Shown piece by piece: positions 35,757-47,406 of a DNA stretch of 64,000 nt (the first letter of the stretch is position 1; each line of letters begins with the position of its first letter). The stretch covers positions 79,720,964 through 79,784,963 of the forward strand of contig CM057228.1 of NCBI GenBank assembly GCA_029891385.1, in the 5' to 3' direction. The DNA is from Erythroxylum novogranatense. Lineage: Eukaryota; Streptophyta; Magnoliopsida; Malpighiales; Erythroxylaceae. The translations under genes were made by a program, and so were the position numbers. Below the pieces are notes generated by a model that did not search any database, was not told the DNA's origin, and saw only the letters and a program-made list of their open reading frames with translations.

Positions 35757-38700
35757 GCTTGCCTTTGAGTCCTTCTTAAAAATGGTAGATCTCTCTTTTA
35801 TCTTTCCAATAAAACAAACCGCGCTTGATTTGGAGCTCGGAGTCAAAAGATATGAAGGTTTGAAGTTTGGAGGTCAGATCGCGGGGCCGATCACTCGTCC
35901 GCGTCCGTCCGCGCGAGCGAGCTATCGGGCGCAGCCCGCACAGGCGAGCTCCTATGCGCAGCCCGCACGGACGGGCTTTTGCGTCTGCCGAGCGATCTTT
36001 GGGGTCGATTTGCGGCAGACCGACCTCCCTACCTTCTTTTTGTTATAACTTTTTGCATAGACCTCCGATTGATCTTATTTTTGAAGCGTTGGATTCTTAA
36101 GACATTTTTATATCTTTCCATACTAGATTTATTGGTTTTAGCATTAAATGAAAAAAGATCGACCTGATCTAAATGAGCTAACCTGTGGAAAAGGTCCTAA
36201 TAGTGTTCAGTATTTTGGAGATATCTCGATCGGTAGAGTTCCGATTGATCTGATTCTTTTTGTAAATTAAAATAGAGACATGAGGCTAAAAATGTTATGA
36301 AGGAGCCGAGCTATAATTTAGCCTCTAAGACTTTCACATGTAGGTCGGAATTTCAGTATAGTGTTTAGTCCCGGTGTTGTAGTGGCTGAACAGTGTTCAG
36401 TATTTTGGATATATCTCGATCACTAGAGCTCGGATTGAGTTGATTCTTATTGCTAATTAAAATAGAGACATGGGGATTCAAATGTTATGAAGAAGACGAG
36501 CTATAATTTAGCCTCTAAGACTTTCAAATTCAGGTCGGAAGTTAGGTGTAGTGTTCAGCCTCGGGTCTGAAGAACAAACTTCAGTATTTTGGAGATATCT
36601 TGAGTTATAGAGCTCCAAATGATCTGATTCTTGAAGCGATGGATTCGTAACACATAGAGGGACGTTTCTCTAAATTTTTTAAGGCAAAAAGGAAGGGGTA
36701 ATTTTGGAAGTTTACTTAAAGGTTAAGTTTATAGGCTTAAATGGAGGGGCATATGGGTCATTCCCCATTCATTTAATGACATGACACTATAAAAGCAAGT
36801 GAGCTGTCATTTTAAGAGGCAACCCACGACACTTAAGAGAAAAGAAGGAAAGAAAGAATAAGAGAATAAGAGAGAAGAGAGAAGGGAGAGCAAGCTTTGG
36901 TGGAGAAAAAGGGGAGAAAGCTAGGGCTCGATTTTTCTACCACTTGAAGAGAGATTTTGATGTCATTCCAAGAGAGAAAAAGGTGGAGGATGAAGAGAGC
37001 TTCACTTTGAACCAAGAAAATCCGAAAATAGAGGAGAAATGGGGTAAGGGCAATTTTTAAGATTTGAGTTTCTCTTGAAGTTTTGGTTTAGAATTATGGA
37101 AAATGGTATGGGTTTGTGGAGTATGAAGTCAATTTTGGTGATTGCTAAGTATTATGGGTTTAATTTTGGATAGAAATTAATTAGGATTATGCCCAATTTT
37201 ATTAATTGGGGTTTTTGAAAATTGGTGATTTGGATGGCTTGTTTATGTGTGGAATTAGTGTTTTCTAAGTTCCATATTAAGGATTATGTTATTTATGAGA
37301 TTGAATTCGTGGGAAATTGGTGTAGGGAATCTTCAATTGAAAGAAAGAAAGACGCAATGGTCAAATTGAAGTATTGGACAAATTTCAAGCATGGAAATGA
37401 GGTGGGTACCTGTTTATAATAAAATTTATAAGCCACTACTGTTTTCTTTAAACAAAGAGATTTTTCTCATTTCAATTGCATCATAAATGTTGCATTATTG
37501 CATGAATGATTTGAAAAATCATTATTGATTTAATACATGAACTTTTGATGAATTGCAAAATACATTATGTTATGCCTTGAAAGATTCCATGGCATTCGTG
37601 TGTTCGGAAATGATTATTCGATAAATTGATTTGAGCATGATATGTGCTTTTGTGTGGGCAAGAGAGAACCTATTTCCTTAGTCGCGTGCACGTTGACCCC
37701 CGTTAGCCTTCTCCTGGCTGCCTACTTGAGGCTTACGAGATCCGAAAAATGGACTCGTCGTGTTTACGGTAAAACTTCAGTTTTTCGTCGTGTTTATGGA
37801 ACTCTCGAGCTGTTTTGTGTGCATTTTCATTGTGAAGTGTTATGATTGATGCATTCATGTTTTGAAAATTATGATTTCAACCACTGCGAGAAAAGAAATT
37901 TTGAAAATGTGCATTATGGGTTTCAAACAAGGTTTCTGCAAGAAAAGAAAAGAAAAGCATTTTAAAAAGGTTTTGCTTATTTATTTGTTATAAACTGTTA
38001 CCCACGAGCTATAAGCTCACCCCCCTTCATTCCCATCCACAGGTGATGAGAAGAAGATCGGGTAAAGAAAAGTGAAGGTTTCCATTTGTATGTGTTCATT
38101 TGGTATAATTTGTTTAGCTAAGTGATCGCTAAGAAATTTAGAATTGTTGTGTATTCACTTTGAGAATGTATTTTGAATTATGGACATATGTATTGGATTA
38201 AGTTATGGATTTGTATATAGAATAGTAAAATGAATTATGATTCGAGTTATGGATTTTGTGTATGGAAATTGGGTATATGATTGTGATGGTTGGTCTGAAA
38301 CATTTAAAGTGCTAATTGTTTGAGAATTGATGGTATTTAAATTGGAATGTGCGCGATTTTATGGAAATGAAAAGTGAGAGTCTAAATTGATGAGATATGA
38401 TTGTATATGAAGAAGCAAATAAATTGAGTTTGAGTGCGAATGATTTCAATTGGATATTGAAGTCACTGTGTAAGAGATGGAATGGAAATGAAAGAAAGAA
38501 AAAATTGTACTCGGATTTGGATTAGTTTAGACTGATAGTCTTAAGGTTTCCAACGTGACCATCGCGATAAGTTTCCTATGCTTTGTGTTTTCAACGGATG
38601 TCGAAATTTATTTCAGTTCGATGGATTCGATCGTTTTTCTTTTTGCATTCGCTTCTGATTGTGATTCGATTCGCATCTGATTCGATTTCGCCTTATGTTT

Positions 38701-38829
38701 CATTTCTTTGCTTTGATTCGATTTATATTGGTTCGTATTCGTATTCGATTTTGCTTTGCTTCCGCACTTCGTGTTTCGTATTCGTTTCTGTTCTCCGGTT
38801 GGGATCCGGTTTCTGGATCGGGTCCCAAC
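35757..38829 (+). repeat. Element B 3' LTR, segment 2
   Basis: Starts with the second GCTTG and completes the unit cut at 23726. It then has a GC-rich CGCGCAGCCCGCAC-type cassette (35876-36012), a TATA box (36788), a purine-rich leader (36836-36930), a donor-like AGGTGGGTACC (37402) and a CCATCCACAG acceptor (38042). Its end reads GGATCGGGTCCCAAC. It carries the intron-2 conserved block at about 37660-37800. Confidence 0.83.
36788..36795 (+). promoter_or_regulatory. Candidate TATA box of element B LTR
   Basis: TATAAAAG in CACTATAAAAGCAAGTGAG, about 45 bp before the purine-rich leader. Good match to a plant TATA box and plausibly the retrotransposon promoter; the start site is inferred. Confidence 0.55.
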
Positions 38830-41308
38830 CCTTTGCACTCAGTATTACACTAGGTTTAATAACCTTATCGCCCAAATTGTGATCTTCTGCTATTGAATTT
38901 TCATTCATTACTTTAAATCGCATCACTAGCTTAATTTTGAAACACTCAATCGCATAATCCTTTTCAATTCTTTCAAATTCCCGGAATATCTTAACCGTTA
39001 TCGATTTGTATATTCATAGATATATTCAAAATGTTTCTGTATAAATAACGTCTCCAAACTTTCAAAGCAATACTCAGTACAACGAATTTTCAAATCATCA
39101 ATTGCAATGCAGCCCATGAGATTATACTAGTCCCCATGTACAAAAACTACTCTACACTATATCAACAGATTGCATCATAACCTTTACGGGGACACTTCAT
39201 TAAATATTGTAAAATCTCCAAATTAAAGTGATACGATCAATACTCGAGTTGTAAATTTCTCCAAATGTCTCTTTTTACATCATCAGTCATACAATTCACA
39301 CGTTTTTCCTCAAATATTTTTGTCAAAGGCTAAGATCAGAAAATCTTTAACAACTTCTGGACGAATCCAGCATACAGTTAGTTCTAAATGACTCCAAATC
39401 CCATATATATATACATCCCTTGCAATTTTGCATTTTATCATCACCTCTATCGTCATTAAGTCTCCCAATGCCATGTTCGAATACTAATTCATCCACAATT
39501 TATTTGATCAAGCTAAGATTCACCTTTATAAAGCTTTCATGATATAAAAGATTTCCCCATCTATGCAAAAGTATCTTTCTCCACTTTTCATACACATCAA
39601 AAATATCATTAATGATCATAATCACTATCCAAATTAAACCCAATTGAGACACTTTACTCTTCAGTAGTATAATACTGTCTGGGGCATTATTATCTATGAC
39701 AATTACAACCCAAAACTCCTTATACCCATGATTGATTTTCATAACTCTTTAAACATTCGATCTCCCCAATGAAGAAAAATTCTCTTATGATTTTCTCAAT
39801 TTCATAATGACATGTTCTGACAAATGTTTCTTTACACTAGTTTCTCCATATAATTCAATTTATTTGAAATTCTTACTCCCTGGTTTGATAACACATTCAT
39901 CAATTCCACTTTGTACTTCATGAACATATTTACACAAAATATTCGTGAACCGATATTCTCCTCATAATCACAATTAATGTCTCCTTAATGTTCAAAAATC
40001 CTAGTACACAGTCAGATTCTTTACATTAACACAGTGCATACCTTCACAGTAGTAGATTCTATCTCTTACGCTTGAGTCTCCGCTAGGACTAGGACTCCCA
40101 TAAATACTTTTAATTCATTTCAGATTTGTCCTTTCATTGATAAATTTTTCAATTACATCATTTGATCGATGTAACCCAATTCAGGAAAACTCTTCTTTGA
40201 AAGAAGATTTCTTACTACTTTCATCGATACCATTCACGAAATTCCTAATCATCAACAGTCATCACATTTCTTGTCAGCCATTCTCAATGCCTTAGGCAAT
40301 CAATTTTAGCTATTCATGATATCCCACGAAGATTAATTTATGCCATAACTCATGTAATCAAACATCCTTTTTCATAAGATTCAGTGAAGTATATACCATC
40401 ATAATCATTACAACTTTTCGAGAGACAGATGTAAGACAACTCCCTAATTGGTCACTTACGCTAAGGATACCTTGATCTCATTTGATTTTTGACAACACTT
40501 CCCTTTTTGCACCTGTCCTTGCTCGTGAGGTTAATCTCAATTTATTATCAATTGATCACTATAAGCACTTTCACTTCTTATTCTAACTCATATTGAACTT
40601 TAAACTATAAGAACTATGGCTAGCAATTATCCACTAACTCACTAGCCATGGTGCTCCCATTATCAGATATGCGTTTACATGGGCAAAACGACTGAACCTT
40701 GACAACTATTTCATCAAACCCATGAATGTTCATAATTAAGTCAAAATCATAGATGTATAATAATTTTGATTTCCCACTAACATATTCTGACTCTAAAGTA
40801 TAAACCTTTATTCAAAACTCTCATCACAAAATCAAACCTAATTGTAGCCTTTCTAGATCATAGAACAATTTATTTTCGTCCACTTTGTTTATACACTTTC
40901 AATCTTGCCAATTCTAACCTATCTCTATTTTCATCTATCAATCCACAAGTATATAAATTCATATCTATCCCACATTCAAGGATATACCCCAGTATGACTT
41001 TGATGTTGTATTTCATAATATATCCACCAATACCAATATACTTAATCTTCATTTATCAAATCGAACCATACACTTTTTCTTATTCCAAGATATCCACAAC
41101 TTCCCATTATTACATTATAACATATCATCATTTCCCTCACTATTTCTAACCGCTTAAACAATTGATACATGCTCATGCATGTGACTCATATGCTAGAGTG
41201 GGGATCAGTTGTCACTGTCTGCCGTGACATGACTTAAATGCATGTAACTTGACCCAAATTTCAAAAACAGCCCATAAAAGATAGTACTTCTGGGCTTTGA
41301 TACCTAAA
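38830..41308 (-). other. Element G internal region, 5' part (non-coding)
   Basis: Read on the minus strand from 41308, it parallels the start of F's internal region (CATTTAAGTCATGTCA, GTGACAACTGATCCCCA). Homology to F is recognisable to about the equivalent of 31615, where it meets the end of element B at 38829. Stops occur in all frames and no gag-pol motif is seen. Short open stretches here carry no domain. Confidence 0.7.
41294..41305 (-). other. Element G primer binding site, mutated
   Basis: Minus strand reads AGGTATCAAAGC, two mismatches from the initiator tRNA-Met primer site TGGTATCAGAGC. It lies immediately inside the 5' LTR. This marks the 41309 LTR as the 5' LTR. Confidence 0.75.
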
Positions 41309-43099
41309 TGTAGCATCCACTCCCAAGAAGACCCAAACTCGACATCGAGGGTGATATCCGAGCCCGTGCCTCACGAGGATGGTATGCTTTGGAACAGTCG
41401 ACAAGATCTGAAAACTCGAGATGACATTTTTCTGTTGAAAACTTTGTATATGCGGAATTCAGTAAACGATTTGGGTCCGATTTAACATGAAGACATTTTC
41501 AATCATACACGATTTCAGTCAATAAAAAGGCACTCAACATTATTTAATCAATCCATTTACAAAAATCCATAGCCAAAATTGGGCCCAATGCTATTCCTGA
41601 ACACTTTCAGTAATCACATTACAAATACAACTTTTACCAATTGGGGCCCTCTGAAGTAACAGTACTATTCTGCGGACATGTAGAAATACAATTTTACACA
41701 ATGACAGAATGACACTAATGCAAACGTGAACTGGTCCCGACTCCAAACTCTGACTTACATGCAGTAGACATACTCCCGTTTGTCTAACGGGGTACTCTTC
41801 AGTTCCTGAAGAAAATAGTTGCAATTTTGGGTGAGTTTGCAAACTCAATGAGAAACTATCATTGATGGTTCACTCAATTCATGCATTACGCAAATAGCGT
41901 ACAACATATCACAATATCACATTCAGAATACCATATAGCAATTTACAGTTTCTCATGCAATCACAAAATTCAGAAATTTCACAAATCAGTTATCACATAA
42001 TCATAAGCATTTAACCCTTTTTCTTAGTCCACAATTTGATCCATACGCATAAAAGTTGCACACCTAATATTTTCCCATTATTTTCCAACTTTTATTACGA
42101 GTTGTGGATCGGCGCTTAAACAAATGAATGATGATTCGATGAAGCGCGTCTTGGGGAGGAGAGCCCTCAGGGAATGCACTTCCACCCTTCGATATTTTCT
42201 GCTTTGGTGTGGTGGGCCACCCTCACAGTTTTGCTTTGCCCCTACTCGAGAGATTCAAACGCGTCTGCCCCTTTTCGAGCACATTAAACAGTAATCGCGT
42301 CTTAGGAAGTGGGAGAGCCCTCTAGGTATGCACTACTTTCCACGCATCAGTAGGGATAGGAGAGCCCTCTGGGTATGCACTAATCCCTTTCGAGCTCGAG
42401 GCTCTTTTTCAGTGATCGAGCTTGTAGCTCTCGATGGCGACTCCATCCAACCGTCATTAATCAATCAATTATGGAATTCATTTATCACATGCAATCGTAA
42501 TCAATTTCTCAAAGAATACATATCATTTCCAATTCCACACTACCATACATTCACAATTTATCCCATGGAAACGTTCACAAACAATCACATTGGCATATCC
42601 AATCACTCAATCCCTCGAATCTTCGGTCCGAGATTTCAAAAATAACAATTCATATTCACCGACAGTTTACAGAACATTTAACAGTTAAAAATTGAGGAAC
42701 CAACTAGGTTACTCACCGCATTTCCGAAGCTACAACCGAAGTCCCAAAGAATATCCGTAGAATGTTGTTCCAACGGCGCCTCTATACAGTCAAATAAGTA
42801 CCCATTACTAAATGCACAATCAGAATAATTAAATGATGCACAAGTCTTAAATAAAAGATGTACTATGCCTATTCATGACCTTCCCGGCGCTATTTCCCAA
42901 TTTCCACTTTCTTTTGACAAAATCTAACTTTTCACTCAATTGCTCAATAATGACTCATTTCAATTTAATAACATGTCATGGAACTTCACAAATTCATTTC
43001 TAAAATTCAATTCAATTCACCAATTCATACACACTAAAATAGTCCCAAGAAAACCTTAAAGCCAAGGTGACTATTCATTTGGTCAAATTCGCCCATTGT
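41309..43099 (-). repeat. Element G 5' LTR, segment 1
   Basis: Plus strand begins TGTAGCATCC. It is highly similar to 18588-20340, with clustered differences at CAG/CTG/CG sites. It is interrupted at 43099 by element C; the last five bases, ATTGT, are C's target site. Confidence 0.85.
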
Positions 43100-45964
43100 T
43101 GTTGGGCCTTGTTCCCGAAGCCCAACCATGGTATTGGAACCCGTTCCCTGAGCCCAACTATCCGATTCGGAAACGAAAAGCGTAAGCGGGTTTCCTTGTA
43201 TGGTTATCTCAACGAACCCTCACTTGCTTTGAATCAATCCTTTCGAATTCAAAGTCAAAAGTTACCAATTTTAGTGGAGAGGTAGTTAAGAATGTTATAA
43301 ATTCAGTGCTTCAAGAATCGCTCAATTTGGAGGTCGGACGAATAAGTCATGGTCGAAAGAATCCAATATGATCATGTCCTTATTCCAACTGAACATGTCT
43401 TGGCGCAAATGCTATAACTTTTTATACAAATGTCCAATTGATTTCGTGTTTAGACCATTGGAAAGAAGACATCGAGATCTACAACTCGTATTAGAGTCTT
43501 TTAAGCAAGATTCAGCCTCTAAACTAGTCAAAATCGCAAATTACTATAGCTAACTTGAGACTGTCCGTTAAACGGACATGCATGTCCGTTTAACGGACAC
43601 AGATTGGCAAAACAGCCGCAAATTGTCCGAGAAAGTCCGTTAAACGGACATACAACGGACATGCATGTCTGTTTAACGGACACAGATTGGCAAAACAGCC
43701 CCAAATTGTCCGAGAAAGTCCGTTAAACGGACATACACTAGGCTGAGGGTCCTTTTCCACCTGAGAAGGTTCGTTTAACGGACACCCATGTCCATTTAAC
43801 AGACACGCGCAACCCAAAACCTCTTCTAAACCTCCCAATGCTTCCAACCTTTAATCCTAACACCATATACACTCAAAATCTTCCCAAATTAAATCCTTCA
43901 AGTGTAATAACACTCCTCAAACAATCAACTACCAATTGAGATGCATTAAACTTCCAAATAGCAACTCAAAACTCATACAACACACAAACTCTTATCATTC
44001 ACCCAAGCTGTTACATTCATGCCTTCCACACAACATCATCACTTGCAAAACCCGTAACTCTCAATATTGATATTCAAATTTTGTAAACTTTATACCATTG
44101 AAAATCTAAGAGCATAAACTACAAGGTTCGAGAAGACCATTTTGTCCAATATGGCCCAAATCAACCCAGTTTTCCCTCATGAATTCAGAACACAATTAAG
44201 CCCTATGGAACCTGAAATAGGCATTAAACACAAACTAAACAAGCACATACACAAGGGAACTTTTTCAATCTTCAATTCATTTCCAAGCCAAAATGGAGTT
44301 CATACAAGCTTTCATACATAGCTTTAAATTAGATATCGACATTACACAAACTGCAAAATACATTCGATGCTCAATGTTCAATATGTTGTTAAAGCTATTC
44401 AAAAATCTAGCTCCTAACTTAATACAAAAGCTAAATCTCTCGAGATCATCCAAATGCCAGCAAGGATTTACTGATCTTCTCGATCTGCACCTGAGGAGTG
44501 GGAAAAATATTGGGTTGAGCTTCACAGCTCAGTGGCTAAAATATTTATAGCCAATGGCGATGAGCTACACAATCAAACATATATATACACATAAACATAC
44601 ATTAAGCGTATACTTCACAATGAAAATTGCACATCCACAATTCAACATCCAATTCATAACATCATCACATATTATAAGTAATTCAAATTTAAAACATGGA
44701 TTTTTCACATCAAAATGCAACTGCACAACCAATTGGCTCTAGGGTTCCGTGAAACAAAACGATGAAACCGAAGTTTGCACCGTGAACGAAACAAGTCCAT
44801 TTTCAGATCTCGTGGGCCACAAGCGGGCAGCCAGGATAAGGCTTTTGTTGACATGCATGTGACTACGAAACTGTTCCTCTCTCACCCAAACACAATCAAA
44901 TCTCAACTTAGTTCAATTATTTATAAATTCACATTTCCATACTTTCCTTCTTTCCATTTAATCAAAATGCCATGACTTAATTTCAATGGCATGACAATTA
45001 TTCTCATAATTCAACCATTCATAGCAAAGGATCAATGCATAACATGGCATGAACACCACATAAAGCAATCTCCACATTATAGAAATTCAAACAATTCATT
45101 TAACACATATTTCATACACAATGCATTTGCTCATTACACAAAGACCATAAATAAATTACCCACCTTGACAAACTTGGAAAATCCAAAATCAATTGCCTCC
45201 TTCCTTTCGTTCTAGGGTAGCTTTTTGATTACCTATACACAAAGAGAATTCCATGAATTTGAACTCAATTGGAAAATCCCCAAATTTTCCATAATCCTAA
45301 TCAAATGCTATTAACCCTAATCTAACTCAAATCCAACCTACCCATGGTTCATATGGGTTAGAAAACCCACAACCTAACTTAAAACCCAAGAAAATCCAAA
45401 GATCTCTCCCTCTTCTTCTTCTTCCATGAAATCCCAACACAGCCCTTCTTTCTCTCTCTAGAACTTCTCATTCACAAGACTCCAACCTATTTCTCTACCA
45501 AAGCATGAATAACTTACCTTAAAGACCTTGAATCTTCCCCTTCCCACGATTTTCTTCCCTTTTTCCTTGGATTTTTCGATTTTTCTCTTCTTCTTCTCTT
45601 CTTCTCCACGTTTCCCTCTCTCTTTTCCCCTTTCTCTCTCCTCCCTTGGACTTGTACGAAAATGCTCCTTTCCCTCTTCTAATTTTTGCCTTTTCTTTCT
45701 TCCTTAACTTCCCATTCTACCCCTCATTAACATGGCTCTTCCAAAACTACCCTTCCTTGTCTTATAAGACCCTACTAACCCCTTAAGCCCACTTAAATAC
45801 TAACTTAATCCTAACCCTTTCAATCAAATTTCAACTCCTAATTCTTCCATCAAATTCTAATTAATGGCCCAATTCTAAAATAAAATAATAATTTAAACCA
45901 ACATATAATATAAATAACCAATTAAACAATTCATAAGAAATTCAGAAAAATTTAAGGCCCAACA
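43100..45964 (-). repeat. Element C 3' LTR (2865 bp)
   Basis: Plus strand TGTTGGGCCTTGTT to AAGGCCCAACA. Read on the minus strand: purine-rich leader (45700-45420), donor AAGGTAAGTT (45517), candidate 69-bp exon (45232-45164), donor GTGGGTAATT (45163), conserved block (about 44880-44800), acceptor CACTCCTCAG (44491), then diverged units and the palindromic cassette. Confidence 0.9.
43562..43599. repeat. Perfect 38-bp palindrome in element C LTR
   Basis: TGTCCGTTAAACGGAC, then ATGCAT, then its reverse complement. The whole 38 bp is its own reverse complement. Related GTCCGTTAAACGGACA units recur to about 43800. The 5' LTR has lost nearly all of this. Confidence 0.95.
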
Positions 45965-46252
45965 ACCCTCCTCCCCTAAAAGAATTTCGTCCTCGAAATT
46001 CTTACCTGAGTCATTGAAGAGGTGCGGGTACTTCTCCTTTATTGCTTCCAAAGACTCCCATGTTGCCTCTTCTGTCGAATGGTTCCGCCATAAGACTTTA
46101 ACTAATTTTACAACCTTATTCCTTAAATCTTTTTCCTTCGAATCTAGGATCTCTACTGGTTGTTCCTCATATGATAAATCCTCTTTTAGCAGAACCTTTG
46201 AAGGTTGAACTATGTGTGAAGGATCTGATCGGTACTTCCTCAACATCGACAC
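45893..46252 (-). pseudogene. Element C chromodomain and polyprotein C-terminus
   Basis: One base out of frame from the integrase (FHVSMLR is broken near 46250). It reads [12 protein letters not shown], then a chromodomain with LVKVLWRNHSTEEATWESLE, then KYPHLF and NFEDEILL. In chromoviruses this domain targets integration to heterochromatin through histone marks. The frame runs through the PPT into the LTR before stopping. Confidence 0.88.
45965..45980 (-). other. Element C polypurine tract
   Basis: Minus strand TTTTAGGGGAGGAGGGT directly before the 3' LTR, preceded by the GAGGACGAAATTC context shared by the other elements. Confidence 0.85.
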
Positions 46253-47400
46253 ATGAAAACATTATGAATCTTAGACAAATCTGCTGGCAAGGCTAACTTG
46301 TAAGCTAAAGGCCCAATCCTCTCAAAGATCTCATAAGGGCCTATATACCTCAGACTTAGCTTGCCTTTCTTACCAAATCTTAAAACCCCTTTCCATGGAG
46401 AAGCTCTAAGGAACACTCTGTCCCCAACTTCCAACTCCATCTCTTTTCTATGTGCATCCGTGTAGCTCTTCATTCTATCTTGAGCTGCTTTAAGTCTCTG
46501 TTTCACCAACTTAATCTTGTCAACCGTGACTTGCACCAACTCAGGTCCTACAAGTCTCCTCTCACCTTCCTCATCCCAACAAATAGGAGTTCTACACCTC
46601 CTACCATAAAGAGCTTCATATGGTGCCATTTGAATTCCCGAGTGATAGGAATTATTATAAGCAAATTCTATCTCCAAAGTTCGAATCGTTCTCTCCGATT
46701 GTCCATCAGTTTGCGGATGGAAAGCTGTACTTCCCAAAGCTTCCTGTAAACTTTCCCAAAACCTGGAGGTAAACCGGGGATCTCTATCCGAGACTATCGA
46801 ACTTGGAATCCCATGAAGTCTTATTATCTCATCCATGTATTTCTTGGCCAACACATTTAACGAATCCGTCTGTCTAATTGGAAAGAAATGAGCAGACTTG
46901 GTTAGTCTATCCACAATCACCCATATTGCATCATGCTTCCTACTGGTTCTTGGCAATCCCATCAAGAAATCCATCGTAATCTTCTCCCATTTCCATTCCG
47001 GAATTGACAAAGGTTTAAGCTTACCGGAAGGTGCTTGGTGCTCAACCTTGACTTGCTAGCACACTAAGCATCTTTTAGCATATTCTGCAACTTCTTTCTT
47101 CATCCCTTTCCACCAGAATTGCTCCTTCAAATCTCTATACATTCTCGTACTTCCTGGGTGCATTGCATAAGGCGCATTATGTGCCTTATCCAAAATTTCA
47201 TCCTTCAACTCTTGCACGTCAGGAATACACAGTCTGTTACCTACCACCATCAATCCATCTTCCTTGACCTCTACTTCAGAAGGTTTACTATCCTTTATTT
47301 CTTCTCTGAGTTTGCTCAAGTACTCATCTTGTTTCTGCAATTCCTTAATCTTTTCATTCAATACTGGCCTTACTCTAAAGTTAGCCAATATACAATCCAA
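46240..47400 (-). pseudogene. Element C integrase
   Basis: HHCC zinc-binding region at 47056-47200 (AMHPGSTRMYRDL, then CLVC), interrupted after CLVC by TAG at 47056. The catalytic core has Asp in TMDFLMGLP, Asp in SDRDPRF and Glu in [11 protein letters not shown]. Directly after TIRTLE, 20 residues present in element E (from MLRACVMDF to HLPL) are missing, an in-frame 60-bp deletion near 46680. The C-terminal part ([35 protein letters not shown]) is clear. Inserts element DNA into the genome when intact. Confidence 0.92.
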
Positions 47401-47406
47401 TTCAAC

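Larger units (their letters stand above)
21857..38829 (+). mobile_element. Element B: non-autonomous LTR retrotransposon, 5' LTR deleted, split by F
   Basis: Same family as A. Only the last 183 bp of the 5' LTR remain, then PBS, a 647-bp non-coding internal region, PPT, and a full 3' LTR of about 4.1 kb (22687-23726 plus 35757-38829) split by element F. It lies inside the internal region of G; the left junction has lost most of the 5' LTR together with some G sequence. The right end reads GGGTCCCAAC without the final CA. Confidence 0.8.

Noticed and set aside
13375..38829. LTR - internal - LTR - internal - LTR array of one family by unequal recombination
   Set aside because: At first A and B look like a three-LTR tandem. 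The CAATG duplication around G (18583 and 54931) and the truncated start of B inside G's internal region show two separate insertions.
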